From Volvox africanus (taxonomy: Eukaryota > Chlorophyta > Chlorophyceae > Chlamydomonadales > Volvocaceae), in contig BSDZ01000078.1 in the NCBI GenBank assembly GCA_030268105.1, forward strand, positions 6,829,501-6,893,500: a DNA stretch of 64,000 nucleotides, in the 5' to 3' direction. Shown here piece after piece: positions 36,989-50,900 of the stretch. Within the stretch, counting starts at the first letter, position 1; each line of letters opens with the position of its first letter. The position numbers were made by a program, and so were the translations under genes. The notes below the pieces were generated by a model that was not told the origin of the DNA, searched no databases, and worked only from the letters and a program-made list of their open reading frames with translations.

Positions 36989-39900
36989 TCACATATGCAG
37001 CAAATCCAGCTGATCGTCGATTCTTTGGATCAGCAGGAACGGATCCGTGTGGCCGATGGATGCATGTCCAATAACTTCCAAGCACCCGAAGTCGCTCGCG
37101 GGAGATGTAGTCTTGCCCCTGCTCACAACTCGCGCCATCAAGGGCCGCCACTCCATTCCTGAAGGCAGCAGCCTGAGCACGTCCTCATCACTTCCCATTC
37201 CTTTAGAAAACGCCAAGACTAACCCCTGAGAGTCGTCCAGCCCTGTCTCAAGGGGCAGCTCATTTGCCGCCGGACAACTTTCGACCCCAGCCACCGGCTG
37301 CTGGAGCGGCAGTTGCTGTCCCAATGGTACGTTTAAAATCCCGCAGTTAAAGGTCTGGACGCTTAGGCCGTCCACCAGCGCCCGCAGTGATGCGTGCAGC
37401 GCCGCCACAAAAACCGGACTTGTTAGGCTGCTGCCCAGCAGCACCACTTCCATGTCCTTCTGCGGTGCTAAGTGCGCCAAGATCCAGCATCTATCACAAC
37501 CGCCATCAACGAACAAACAGTATAAGGATTAACGGCATACTTAGCCAGGCTGCAGCCAGAAGCAAGTAAGCAAGACTGGTCGGTCAGCAACCGAGTGATG
37601 AACGATTGGGGGCTGATCTCGAATTGATCGTGGACTAAACCTAATCCAGCTGGACCATTTGGAGATCTGGATTCTTGTACAATCATGCGGCCATCGCCAC
37701 TGCTGCCTACCCTCGAGTGTCTCACCTATCTTCTCCCCGACCTAGAGCCCTGGCCAGCCCAACGGCAGCGTGTGCCTGGACCATATCGTGGTAGATGGAT
37801 GTGCCGGGGTGCGCCTGAGCGTGCAGCTTAGACTGCTGAGTCAGGCGGGCCTGCGTCCAGGAGGAGCAGCCAAACCGTATTTTTCAAATCCGACCCGTGC
37901 GGCACCAGCCGGAGGCTGACGCTTGAGGCAAGGACGTGGGAGCATGCATGGGAAACAATTAAGTGAGGTCCCAACTGCATATGCTGAAAAACTTCGTGCC
38001 TGGATGCCATCTTTCTGACGTTGCTTGCAAATATTTAAGCGAACGCGGCCGGATACCTGACGCACGTGACGCTACCAGAGCACGTGCTGGGCCAAGTTGT
38101 TTTCCTACCATAGCCATGGACTTCGTCCTTGACGGTCCATAATCCTTTCACCTGCCGAAAAACAACGCTCCCTGCTTCCCTTAACATACGGCTACGCGTT
38201 CATCTAGCGATCTCTAAAATTCTGTTCTATTAATAGGACAACTGACGTTAGGTGTATGCTGATTAATAGAACAGAATTTTAGAGATCGCTAGATGAACGC
38301 CTAGCCGTTCGCTGCTCAATACGAGTGTGCAGGATGCCGCTGCGGCTGCAGGCTATGGTGAACGATTGCTCAATGCATGCCATCACCAAAATCCAATGTG
38401 ATAGCATTGCGATCGATTTGCCTTGGCCTTTGCTCCTTAGCTGGAGAATCCCCGACGCCAGTTGATGACGCACGACACGCAACCCGAACACATCAACTGC
38501 ACACTGTCGGACATTCCAATATGCAGGTTTGTATGTCATAGGCAACCCTCAGCGTACAAGGCCTGATGTTTACAAATCCCCTGAGGCTCACCTCTCCTGA
38601 GCAGGCAACCCTCTGTACATCTACCATGCGTGCTCTGCCAGGTGCGCGCCTCGACCTTCCCGTGCCCAGACAACAGCACACATACCTGTGCAGGTACCGG
38701 CAGTGTGGTCAGCATCAGCTGTCCATGCCCATGGAACTGGCTGGCACCGGCCCGCGGGCCACAATTCCAGATGAAGAATGGATGGCGTGCATCCGGGTGC
38801 ACAACCGCGGCTGCCGTGAACCAATCCGCGGACACCGCTAGGAAGTCCCCTAACTGCTTCCTAGAAAACCTCAACGGGTCGTGGTGCTTAAATAAGACCA
38901 GACCATGTGCGGGCTCGCCGTACTTAAACAGGTTGGAGCCGGTCACAGCATGCGGCCGCTCAATGCGTCCCCATGTGTCCTGTAGAGGCGGAAGCGGAGA
39001 CCGAAGAAGCGGTGCATGCACGTCTGCTGGCCAGGAAGCCAGTGGCGTTTTAAGGGTATGCCTGGACACATTGTCCATCAGTCTCATTCTCTTCGCTTGA
39101 TCCGCAAAGGCAGGCCCAGATGCCCAAGGCTATTTGCCCCAGTTCTTTCGCAACCAAGCAACAATTGATTCGCGTTCACTGTTTTTTCTCCCAATCGAAC
39201 AAATCTCCCGCAGTCCACACCTCGGCTGTCAGCGTTTGCCAGTTGCAAAAATCACATTTGCGGCCGCCGTCGGTCGGATCGACCAAGCATGCTGCATCCT
39301 CCTTGAATGTCTGTGGCTTGCGTGTGCGCACTTCATTGTACCTTTTGCCCCGTGGCAATGCCGTGGCGTATCCGCGCACGGCAGAGTTGCACCACACCGT
39401 GCCGTGCCATGTCATTGGATGGCGCACAGTTGCGTTCATGGTGCACAGTTGACGGAAGCAGACCATTGGAGTACGTGATCCAAATGAAAGGGCACGGGGC
39501 TTAGTCGAATCGGGTGGGGCCAATACGCGCTATGAGAATGAGGTGGTGAAATCGAGCGCCTATGTGCCTCAAGAATGCATTAAAATATACTGTGTGGCAG
39601 TGACAGCGTGCAAGTCCATACAAGGGCAATTATTTTCATCATGCAAGGGCGTGCAGTCAGTCCCCAAGAGGCGAGGGCAAAACAGCATCGATCGGCGAAG
39701 AGGAGTTGCAATATTCCCACTGCCGAGATTTGCACCAACAGCGTCAAATTGGCAGTCAAGGCATGCTGCTTTATCACTTCCATGGTGGCCGGACACGGTC
39801 AGGAGAAAGGCTTCTATTATGTGTGGATATGAACAACATCAACAACACGATGCTGTCCCAAGGACAAGGTAAAACAAATTTCGGAATGGCCAAGTGCTGA

Positions 39901-40340
39901 CACTTTTGGGGGGGCTTTCCAAATTCCACATTCACGGTTGTTTGGTCCGTCCGGAGCCCGAAACAACTACTAGCCCGCCGTTTCCGTGATACAGGGCTTG
40001 AGGGCAAACCACCCCGCTCTACAGTCTACACGTACCAGGCTTGCTCGAGAGTAGCCGTGTTCGTGATCGAAACTACTAACTGAGCATTGTCAGGTTCCAT
40101 ACCATATTTTCGGCTCAGTTCTGGCCCGACGCGACACCTTGCCGTCCCGGCTGTGAAGGCGTACAGACGTCGCAGCGCTGCTGCACCCGAACCAACCAAA
40201 GAATCTACAGTTTGCGCAACTTCAAAAACTGAGTGCAGCTGTACACAGCGAACGCTCAAAGGGATCATGGCCGAAGATTTTAAGAGCTTTCCGGCCAAGT
40301 ATGACGGGGAGGCCTTAAGAGCACAGCTAGTTCCAGTCAT
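36989..40340 (-). CDS. HIT/GalT-superfamily nucleotidyltransferase
   Basis: Five exons join with perfect phase: 40340-40036, 39341-39221, 38979-38686, 37850-37726 and 37490-36989, 1,347 nt in all, giving 448 residues. The start ATG is preceded by in-frame TGA codons. Motifs in order: C-x2-C (CDFC, residues 131-134) as in the zinc site of GalT-type enzymes; HAVTGSNLFKYGEPAHGLVL, then FKHHDPLRF; the HIT catalytic triad in its transferase form, GASQFHGHGQLML (H-x-H-x-Q at ~225-229); HPGTSIYHDMVQAH; and a late block KDMEVVLLGSS, then LHASLRALVDGLSVQTFNCG. Gln in place of the third His marks the nucleotidyltransferase branch (GalT, Ap4A phosphorylase, ADP-glucose phosphorylase) rather than HIT hydrolases. 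The substrate cannot be told from sequence. No clear signal peptide. Intron 3 holds a 47-bp inverted repeat. Confidence 0.82.
38188..38308. repeat. 47-bp intronic inverted repeat
   Basis: Arms 38188-38234 and 38262-38308 are reverse complements with a single mismatch (C versus G at the eighth base), separated by 27 nt. The repeat is AT-rich in its inner half. It sits in the third intron (38685-37851) of the HIT-family gene. It could be a small foldback element or a hairpin RNA source; no target-site duplication is visible. Confidence 0.85.
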
Positions 40341-41865
40341 TATTCATCATTTCCAATGCAAATCAAAGAGACGTCCAGGCGAATAAAGTGTACGGCCAGT
40401 GTACGTATAGTGTACGTTTAGAGATTAGTCAGTACAATCCTTATGGCCATGAACCCGCGCTGGAGGACGTAGGTCACACACAAAGGGAAGGCTGATGTTT
40501 ATAAATATATATTGCAAACTTGCGATTCAAAAGGTGCTGATCAGAGCAGACGAGCTCTTCTGGTGCTGGACGAGCCAACAAGATCATATCATGCGAAAGA
40601 TGTCAACATGAAATGACAACCTTAAATAGTTTTACGCGCGGTGAAAATTATAAATCGTGGTTATCCTCGTTGAGCGGCCGAAGATTGGCTGCCAATCTAT
40701 GGACTCGTACTGAGCTATGTTGCGAACAAATATTCCTCGCCAAGTGAAAGTCAAATTACAAATTCTAAGAAAATGACACCAAAAAAGTCATAATGCCGTA
40801 GCAAACTGTTGTGCTAACCTAATGCGCCGGTGGACTTCGTTCCACGGGTGGTCCACAAACTATTCGTGGCTAAATAAATCCTCATGGCTTAAAGAAACAA
40901 CCATACGTAAATCATGGTACGGGATATCTAGGATCAGACATACTTTCCTGTTTCGAAAGTTCCAACTCAGGCACATGTGCAGACACCGACCGACAGGCAC
41001 TGACCGACCGACCGATATCACAACCAATCCTGAGGGGCTCTGGTACTCCATCCTCATAATATCTCAGGCTTCTAGGCGGAGGCTTCACCCAAGACCTACT
41101 TAGAAAGGGCTCAAGAGCTTTGGGGCTTTGGGCTTTCCTAGTTTTCCCTATTTTTCTAGGGTTTCCTAGTGCCCGAGGTTTCCTGTTGTAAGCAAGTATA
41201 AGCGTATTTGATGGTTCCTCAACACCCAGCGACACGGGACCTGCGGATTGAAAGGGCATTTTGAAACCCTTAGGTACCCTCGAACAGTTTACGGACGCCC
41301 TCTCCGTGGGGACGTTGCCGCACGGTTGATTTTCGCGGAAGAGAGTTAGAGTCCATGTGCTTCTCTAGTGGTTGGTGACACTGGGATCTTTGCTGTGAGC
41401 CCTTCGCTTGCTGATGTTCCGCTTCGTGCGTCATGTTAGGTTCGCTCACGGCGATGTTCCTTTTCCTTTGACCTCTAGAGCCGCTGATTTTGAGTGCTGG
41501 CCTGCGGCCCTGCTGGGATGGCGGTTCGAGGCCATATAGCCACTTTGCCATCAGCAGTTAGAAGAAAAGATGGAATCCTGGCGCCTCCCAGCACCCAATT
41601 CCGAATTAAAACACAAAAATCGTGAAATGCATGGGACGAGCATCATAACATAGACGCAAACACGCAATGAAGCTTGGGCCCGACTAGACGATCCGAAGTC
41701 CACAATCCTGCTCTGGCAGGGGCGCAGTAAGCCAAGCTCAGCGCTGCAATAAATAGCATTAACTGCGACACATCAGCAGTTTAACATCCTCTCACACCAT
41801 ACTCTTTCCCCCAAGTCATACTCTTACCACTGGTCCGTACCTAAATGATGAGTTCCTACATGCGG

Positions 41866-41931
41866 CAGCTTTTCCCCAAGCAGCAGCTTTTTCCCCATGC
41901 GGCAGCTTTTCCCCATAGCAGCTTTTCCCCA
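41866..41931. repeat. Short tandem array of a CAGCTTTTCCCC unit
   Basis: Four imperfect copies of a 15-20-bp unit (GCAGCTTTTCCCCA-like) in direct orientation. Confidence 0.7.
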
Positions 41932-42293
41932 ATCAAGCACCCTTGCCATGCCCAGGGCCGCGATACCCTTGCCCGGTATTCCCCCTTTGTGCAGCTGCAC
42001 ATACAGGGGTTCCCCTTTTTTCTCAGCTTCAAGGACACCGACATCATACATATGGGGATTAAGATCAGTGCTTCTTGTGAAATCACAGGTAGCATTTATC
42101 TCAGGGTTTCCTCTCGAAAAGAATTTGGCATTTGTAGGACTTGGGTTTGCCGAGTTTTGCACAATATGAACTGCCAGGCTAATCCGAAACTATCCCAATT
42201 TTAATTTGCCTAAACTATTCTAAAACATTCCAGGTGGGAAAGCCTTTTTGAGGCCCCAAGCTCGAATGAGCCATATAGCTCATATGGCCCATT

Positions 42294-42321
42294 ATCATCA
42301 TCATCATCATCATCATCATCG
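42294..42321. repeat. (ATC)n microsatellite
   Basis: About nine consecutive ATC/TCA units. Confidence 0.85.
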
Positions 42322-43248
42322 CCATCACCATTATTACAAAAAATAATGTTTAGGTTACAAAAGAGTTTTATTAACAATCCTGTAATGCACTCCATGTATT
42401 CCAAGTGGACGCACCCTCTAAACACGCAGACCAGTTCTAAAACAGCTCCTCCAGTTAAAATATATAATCCCCTCAAATGTTATTAAAGCCTGAAGATGCG
42501 ATTGAAAGGAAGATTCAAGATCGGCTTGAAGTTGTTGGCAACCTATCGGGAGTCAAAAATATTACGAATTAAACGACTGTGGCTGCAGGATGCGGAATCA
42601 TATGATTATCGTTATTTTGCACAAGATCACGTCTGAAAACCCATCGTCAGAAGCCTGCACTGTCAGTTCTGATTGACCAAGACCGCGCCGGGAGGTCCTC
42701 TGCCAGGAACCCAAGAATCATCTAAAAACATTAGCTGTTTTTCACACATAGGATGCTTGCATGATATGAAATAGATATAGCAATCCAACAGATCCCGCAA
42801 CCCATGACCGAGGGGGGGAAAACCTATTTGCCGTACGGTGTCCCGTGGGCTGTCAATATTGTGCATAAGTTAGTCAGATACTTATCATTTTTCCGCTGTA
42901 CGGATGGAATTTTATCCAAACATTTTAATTGTAGGTGGAAAACCTTGCTCAAGAAGAAACATGAAATGTGCAGATACTAAAGCCTTATGGATGATTACAA
43001 CCTCAATGCCAGCTGTCTCTCTATTTCGGTACATGTACAGTGGCATGCCATATGCTAGATGACCTACTCCTTTGCAACAAACCCGCCGGCGACCTCTGCA
43101 CCAGAGCGTCACGAACGGCACGACTGTCAGTATGGCCCGCAAGCAGTCATCGGTATATATTATGGAAGGTGGCGCCCGGATGTAAAAAAGGAAGTGGTGA
43201 ATGTCGCCTCACTGGTCGCTGTGAGGGCTTTGGAGTCATAATCTGACT

Positions 43249-44916
43249 ATGATTATTGAGCGTTGCAGCGCATTGAAGCCGTCGAATTTTATCGGCCTTA
43301 TCGTGTTTCTTGTCACACTCGGCATCAGCGCCGGTAAAGGAGCTCCGGTTGCCGTGAGCACAGAGGCCGAGCTTTTCAGTGCTCTTTGGGATGCAAGTGT
43401 TACGGATATCATCCTCTCGGGTGACGTACATGTACGTAGCAGCCAGCTTTGGAGTCATCAAGTGACGACAGTCCCCACGCCCAGACCGTCACCTTCGCCT
43501 TGGGCCAGCCTGCCTGCTCCATCAAACCGCCCAGTACCTATCGACAGGCAACTGCAAATTCGCGGCAATGTCAGCAGCTTTGCGGCCCCTGAGTCGTACT
43601 TGCGCACCGACGCGGCTCGCAACCTCCGCTTGCCACTCCTCGACTTGTCAGATGTCGAGGGCTGGCTCCGGCTCTTCCCAAACGCGACACTGAGGCTGAG
43701 AAGCCTTCACCTGTCCACCAATCTGTCCGCCGAGCAACCAGACCTACGGCCCTATAGGACGCTCCTTCGCGCCCTGCTTGCCCCCCCGCCATTGATCACC
43801 GTTGACCCAGACCAACAACTGCTATTAACCGCTGTCTCTCTGGAGGACTGCCTGGAGAGTGTCAATGTGGGTTTGACGCAGGGTCTGGCTGAGGCGGCCA
43901 TTCATGGCTTGCCGACGCTGCCTGACGCAGTGGCTGCTGCGGCGAAGTCAGCTGCCGAGGCCGCAACTGCCTTCCCTTCGGCCGCCTGGGCCGCATTGCC
44001 CTCCCCTGCAGATGCAACAGTGCAGCTGCAGACCCCCAATGAGCAGCTATGCGTTGTGGGTGGCAACAGCGGTGGCGGCAGCAACAGTGCACGTGGGCCA
44101 AGCGAAACTGCCCAACACAGGCGGGCACAGGAGGCGCTCTTGGGGTGGCCTCTCGGTGTGGGGCCTCCTGAGCCCGAGCACACACTGCAGGGGCGACCCT
44201 GGGGGACCGTGGTCCGCTGGCTCACGGCCAGACTGCCAAGAGGATTCATGGGGGAGGCACTCTGCTGGCTGACGGGCCGGACCGCAAGCACAGCAGCTCG
44301 TCTGCCGGGATGGGCTTACATAAGACTTCAGCTGCTGTGCCCTCGGCTGGTTATTGGCGGCGCCGGAGGTGATGTACCTGCGACACCATTGGATTCGAGT
44401 TGGACTGGCGGCCACACAGGCCGCATGGCGCTCTCAGAATCGAGCGCCGACGTCAGTGCCAGCGCGCTAAAAGGCGGTGCCTCCTGCATGGGTGGGAGCG
44501 TTCTCGTGGGCAGGGTGGCGACTGCGATGGGATTTCAGGTGATGGATCACGGAAGCCGCTTGGTGGCGGTAACAGATGGCGTTCTGGTTGGCGCTTGGAA
44601 CAACTGGGCCAACCGAACGGCTGGCGGCAGTGAGAGTGGCGGCTACGGTCATTACAGCGCAGGGCCGGCCATATCGCCGGTGCTGCTGCTGCTACTTGTG
44701 GCAAACAGCTTCAGCGCATCCCTTACTCAAGTAGACGACGCATGCTGGGACGTCGCAGACGGCACAGTTGCGGCATGCATCGGACGAACCGCCACAATGG
44801 GGATCACTGAGCGTTTCTCGCCGTCGCCAATTCCCCCATCGCCGTTGCCGTTGTCGCCGCCCTCCGTCCCAGTGTTGTTGCAAGCAGGCCCCGGCGCTGG
44901 CTCTAAGGTCCCAGCG
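43249..44916 (+). CDS. Cyclase exon 1: signal sequence and extracellular domain
   Basis: The start ATG is followed by a hydrophobic segment FIGLIVFLVTLGISAG, then APVAVSTEAELFSALWDAS and TDIILSGDVHV, the opening of the parallel-beta-like ectodomain typical of volvocine receptor cyclases. It continues as an Ala/Leu-rich region with potential N-glycosylation sites (NVSS, NATL, NLSA). The exon must end in phase 0. GTGGGT after 44916 fits; donors after 44907 or 44940 also fit. Confidence 0.7.
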
Positions 44917-47900
44917 GTGGGTGCGCTGCTGTTGCAAGCAGTATCATGTGGTAGCAGAAACATGACGCATATTGCATTGGACTAGGATATCGATTACGTC
45001 GGCTCGCTAAAAATCCTGGTTACGTTTATATCTGCTGCCGCAGTGTCATTCGTCCGGTACCGCGGCGGTCATGCCCTTAGCTAGCAGTCTCTAGCTTGTT
45101 GCTGAGCATGTCCCTGGCTTTGCCTATTGCTGGGTTTAGCCCCTGGTGCCCCGAGTCTCGTGCTTTGCCTTATAACGACCGAACCCTTCCAAGCCTGGAC
45201 AAGTCATAGCAGCTGTTTGGTTGGGCCGCCGAACTGGCGCTGGCCATGATCCTGTTCGTTTGTGGCACCGTGCAGGTAGCGCTGTGGGTTGTAGCGGCGA
45301 CAGCGGGGGTATTGCTGGTAGTGCTGGTCCCCGTGGTGGTGCTCTACATCAAGCTCCGGCGCCTGCAGCGGCGCCACATCCAGGAACAGGGTGCACAGCG
45401 GGCGCCTGGCGTTGGGCCCCTGACCACCCTGCTCGTTACCGACATCGCAAACTCAACAGGGCTGTGGGAATCGCTGCCTGAGGAGGTATGGAGTTCTGGG
45501 GGAGCGGCGCGGCATGGGACACAGAACATAATAATCCTGCACGCAAAAGTCAGCAGAGGCGCCAAAGCTCACACTGGAAAGGAGGGGAGAGGGGAGCGCG
45601 TTCAAGCAACTGCACCGTCTGGCTAATCCTGAGGAAGGGAAAGGGGATCCGCTTGTATGTTTGTACGGTGGCAGAGTATGAAGCCGAGGGATTGGAGATG
45701 TGAGGACACCGGGCTGGCAAGCCTAATATGAGCGCTACAGCCGACCACAGAATTCCTTACTTGCGTGCATGTTTATTTGGCCCAGGTGATGGACCAGGCG
45801 CTGAAACTTCACAACACATGTATGCGGGCGTTGCTGGTGCGCTTCAATGGCTATGAGAGCACAACGGAGGTGCGTGAAGGGTGCGGAATGCAAAGCACTG
45901 GAAGGAAGGCATTACAGGGAGAAGGAAAACTTACGTGTAAGAGGTGTACAAATTCTAATTAGTATCGGGGTGCGCTTCTTTGGGGCTACTGCAGATGTTA
46001 ATTGGCAAATAAGCCTTTTGACGGCTGGGGGATCTCGCTGACCGAAGTTCTCAGTGCTGCTCGCGGAGCATCAACATCGTCCTCCCACAATGATATCGCT
46101 GTGGCATCAGCACCTCTTTTGTTGTCAGGAGACCGAGTGAGGTCTAACTAGAAATGCAGTGGCCGTGGGTCGCACAGCGGTGTGTTCCCGCTGACCGACC
46201 TGACCGCGAGTGGTTTCCAACGTACTCCTTCATGGCAATAGTCTTTTGCGTATCTACCCCAATTGAGCCCTGTTGTTCGCCATCCAGGGTGACTCGTTCA
46301 TCCTGGCTTTCCACTACCCCGCGGATGCAGCCAAGTTCGCGCTCAGCGCGCAGGTCCAGCTCATGGTATGCCGGGCAGGTGCAACGGTGTGGATTTGTGG
46401 GCTTGTTCGTTTGCTGCCGTTATAGGTGATGGACTGGTTTACCTAACGCGTTTTGAAGGAAAATGCAGGCTTCGAATATTTAATAAGCTACCAACTGCGG
46501 CCATCAAGTCATCAATTTCGAGGGTCCGAATTTTATGCGCTCTCCCAGCGCCCCGTTTCCGCTGGCCTGTAGCTCATCGCATGGGTGTTGTTATTTTCTT
46601 CGTGGTATCTATAACGGTGGCCTTCGGATAGTTTGGAGAGAGCTACGCCTCCCCTCTGCTGGCTATGCAGGATGTGATGTGGCCTGCGGAGGTGCTAGCC
46701 CATCCCGACGGTCAGGAAGGTGAGGATAACGGCTTATGAGAGTCCTGCTCAGATCCTTGAGATATAATGCACGTGAAGAGCTGCTACCGAGGATATGTAA
46801 ACGACGTATTCATACCGACGGACAGATGTTGCAGCTTTCCAATTATTGTTGCCAAGGGTAACCGGTGCTTCTGGAATGCGCTTCTCGCGTTTGACGCTTG
46901 GTTGCCCAGGCGTTGCCGTTCTCCTCTGCTGCTCTGTCACCACATCGCTGCCGCAAAGACGTGGAACGTCCTTCATCCTGCCCTCCTTGAGTTTGTCTCC
47001 ACTCCCACCATTACCAGGCTACGTTTTTTCTATGCTCTGTATTTCTCTCGGAATCCTTGCCGAACTCTGTATCTACCCCTTCCCGGGCACCCTCCCCGCC
47101 TGCGCCACACCCTCCGCAGTCTGGGTAGTGCCTCGGTCTGCTGAGCTGGCGAATGGAGGCTCTCTGCGCCATGTCTCTCACAATGTAAACGCCCCGGTCA
47201 CTTTGGAAAGTGGTGGTGCCACGGGCACCACCATGTCCGTACAGCGCAGCTCCGGGGCAATTATGGATGGTGGCGGCGCTGTGCAGCGTACGACCGACGT
47301 GGGGTACGGCAGCTATGGAGGCGGCGGCGGATCTGCAGACACTGGCGCAGCCTCTGGCTTCCTACGCGCCAACTGGGTGTCCCGGGTTAAGTCCCCAAAG
47401 GTTGTGGGAGTCACGAGCCTGCACGCCATAGTGCGAACCGGGACCGTGCTGCTGTCCGGCGCCGCGCGCTCATTGGAGCTCGATCGCATGTCCCCGTCCG
47501 AGCTGGACGCAGGCGAAATGGGTTACGGCGCAGAGTCCCGCACGGGGTCCGGACTACTGCGCTCATTCACCTCGCGCATGACCACGATGCTTGGCCTGGT
47601 GCCGACGGCCGGAAGCGGAGCTGGAAGTGGAGCCATGGCGACCGGGGGCAGTGGTCGCCCGTCCTCGCGAATGAGCCGCTTATTGCGCATGAGCTCCGGT
47701 GCTGCGAAGAGCTCTGAGGACAAGTCGTCGTCGGTGCATTACTCCAGTGAACGGCGGCTGCTTTCCCGGTTGCCCGCCAGCGGTGGCCGGCGCCGCGGTG
47801 GAGTGGCCGCCATGGAGGTTTCGCGGGACACGATGCGGTCCAAGTCGTTTGGGGGAAGGCTACTGGCAGGAGAAGGCATGCCAGCGATGCCGCCGCGGCC

Positions 47901-50900
47901 CAGCGCGGTTGCCGGTCCTGGCAGTGGCAGCCATGGTATTGCCGTCGCCGCCGCCATGGGCACCACGCAATCGACATGCATCCCCACTGGCAGCTTTACC
48001 AGCGGTGCCCACTCACTGCTGCGTCAGGCGCTCAGTTTCCGAAGGCGACAGGGCAGCTTTCGCGGTCCATCGCGGGCGGCGGCCGAGGCGGCAGCTGCGG
48101 CGGCAATGTCATCATCCGCCATTGCGACCTCAGCCACTGCCGGTAGCAGCAACATTGTGCCCGGCGTTACTCCCGTTATTACTGCCACCACCATTACCGC
48201 ACCCTGCCCTGCATTGCCGGCATCTGTGGGGTCGCCGGGTGACTCCAGGTACACGAGCTCCTACTTGCCGCCTGACGACGACTCAACTGTGCCAGTGGAG
48301 CTCGCGACGCGGCGCGTCACGGGTCAGGGTGCGTCACCATCAAGCTGCGATTCCGTGATTGGCGGTGGCGGTGGGAGTGCAAGCAATAGCAACAAAGGCG
48401 GGCTATTTCTTAACGGCCTGATGCGGCTGGGCCGAGGCCCGGCCATCAGCGCTGGTGGCGCCAGCGCCAACAGAGCGGCATCGTTATCCAGCAACCTCCT
48501 GCGAACCTTCCCAGCGGGTAGCATGCTGGCAATGGCTGGCAGTAATACGACCAGTGGCCCAACGGCCGTGGCGCTGGCGATGTCATCTGATGGCCGGCGG
48601 AGGCGGCCTGTGGTAAGGAGCAGCGGCAGCGGCGGGGTAGCTCCGGCGGCAGCTGGGTCCCGCGCTTCAGCGGAAGGCGCCGGGGGCCGAGTCGCGGTGG
48701 CCTCGCCATCTGGAGGCTACCAGTGCCATCGGGGAGCCCATACACACGGGCTGTACGGCGATGTCGTCGCAGGTGTTGCGTATGGCAGCGGTGTGTCTTC
48801 AACGCCGAGGCAGCGCGCGTCGTATGATGGCCCTCTGACAGGTATTGGCACTGTTATGGCTGCAACGGGATCTACCGTAGGGGCAATGGCGTCAATGGCG
48901 CGCGAGACAGTCGACGGCCGCGGCGGCCTCTCTGCCAGCCAGGTAGGCGCCCTCGGCACGGCATATGAATCAGAAGTCACGACTGGACCACTGTTCACGT
49001 CTACTGCGGGGGCAGGCAGCAGCAATGCGTCCGGGTGCCTGGCCGGGGATGAGGCTCGGCGGCTGAGCAACGTTTCGACGGCGCTAGTGATGGATGCGCT
49101 GGAGGCCAACGGTAGCATACGGCCCGGCGGTGCGCCAGTACAGTCTATGGCACCGCGAGTGCCGCACTTCCGATCTTTGTGGATTTATGAGGGTGCGCGT
49201 GCCGACCCCAGCCGACTGTCATGGGCTGCACTGCAACAGTCTCTAATGCGCAGGTCTAGCGCCCCAGCGGATATGGGCTCTACCACGCCAACGGCGGCAC
49301 CGGCCACTGCGTCGCAGGACCTGGCCGGGCCGCTGCCGGTGCCGGTGCCCTCGCTTCCGCGCCCATCAGCTCCCGAGGCGGACGATGCTGGTGAGGGTGG
49401 AGACGGCAGCCGCAGCATGCCTGAGTGTGCGGCCGATCGTGCTGGACCAGCCCCTGGCGGCGGCATAGGTCGTTTCCGCGGAAGGGGCAGCATTGGGGAC
49501 GCAGGGGGCGCCTTCGGGGCGCAGATCTCCTCCAGCCTGATGAGGCGACGTGACACTCGAGGCGGAACCAACTCACAGGTTAGAGGCTCAGCGGCTGGCG
49601 CTCACACCCTGGATCGGTCATCGCTGGTGGTGAACCATAACCAGCTGTACGGCACTGATTCTGATATGGAACATGTACAGATTGGCAGTGCTTTGCCTGC
49701 GTCGGACAGCATCAAGCTGCTCCATCAGCACGACGACCTCGTGGCTGAGCCTTGCCTTGAACTGTTGCAAATGGCAGAGGTGGGGCCCGCTGCTGCCCAT
49801 AATGGTAACGCGAAGACCACAGGCACAGCCACAGGCACAGAGGAAATAACATTAGCTGCGGCAGGTGCGGCCGCTGCTGGGGGCTCTAGCCCGCTGCCGG
49901 CCTCCCTTGAAGTCGCTGGCACGGGAAGCGGACGCGAGGGCCACAAAATGACGAGCACCACTGTGGGTGGGAGCGGATCTCTAGGGCTAATCAGCAGTGA
50001 CAGCGCCGGTCCGCGCAGTTTTCTAATGTTACCCTCCCGCACCGTGGGCTCCCCCGGTGTTGTTTCCCCGACTAGCGGCGGCGGCGGTGTGGGAGGAGGA
50101 GGAGGAGGATCATCGCTTTCTGCGGCGTTGGCCCGCCTCATGCGCAGCCGGGGCCGCGAAACACGAATGCATCGCAGCCCTACAGGACGGTCCGCGCCGC
50201 TCGATAGCGATGTCGCCGCGCTGAGTGACTACAACAGTGCAGGGATGAGCTCATTAGCGCCGACACAAGAGCCAAACGCCGTTGACAAAGATATGCATCC
50301 CCATCCTCAACCCAACGTGTACCTTAGACGGCAGCTGCGTGCTTCTAGCAGTGGCACGGGACCAGAGACACCGTCGTTCATGCATGGGAGAGCGCACGCT
50401 GCCATCGCCGGCAACGGGAGGACCAGCGAGGGACATCTGCAAGCTATCGGTGGGTTCATCGGCAGCAGCGGCGGAATCGGCAGTTACTGCCGCGGCTCTG
50501 TCGGCACTGTCACAACGTCACCCGTCGCGGGGCATTCGCCAACCGCCAGCCGTACTGGCTCCATGACATTCGGGCCCATATCGCAGACAGTGGCGCGAAG
50601 TTGGTCGCGTGCAAACATATTAGTACGTCAGCTGACTCGAGACCGCAGCATCAGTCGTGCTGCACGCAGCGCCGCTGCTGGAAACACGGCCCTGGACATA
50701 TCCTTGGGCAACATCTCAAACGGCGTCATTGGTATTCCCAACAGCACCGGCGACGGTGACGACAGTGGTGGCCGCACTGCTGCCAGCGGCGGCGTTGGCT
50801 CTGGTGCAGCAAGTGGGCTGCTTCTGGCCGCCAGTGCTCGACTGGCCGCCAGCGACCCCGAAGCTGATAGCGGGGCTGAGCTGTCTGCCATCGGCATTCT

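Larger units (their letters stand above)
40341..43248. other. Intergenic region with simple repeats between divergent genes
   Basis: Separates the leftward HIT-family gene from the rightward cyclase, so it contains both promoters. It includes short ACCGACCG-type repeats at about 40984-41018, a CAGCTTTTCCCC tandem array at 41866-41931, and an ATC microsatellite at 42294-42321. A 93-codon minus-strand frame at 41270-41551 (Gln/Arg/Lys-rich) has no recognisable domain and I do not call it a gene. Confidence 0.5.

Noticed and set aside
41270..41551. 93-codon minus-strand frame as a gene
   Set aside because: No domain, no supporting neighbouring exons, and located among simple repeats.
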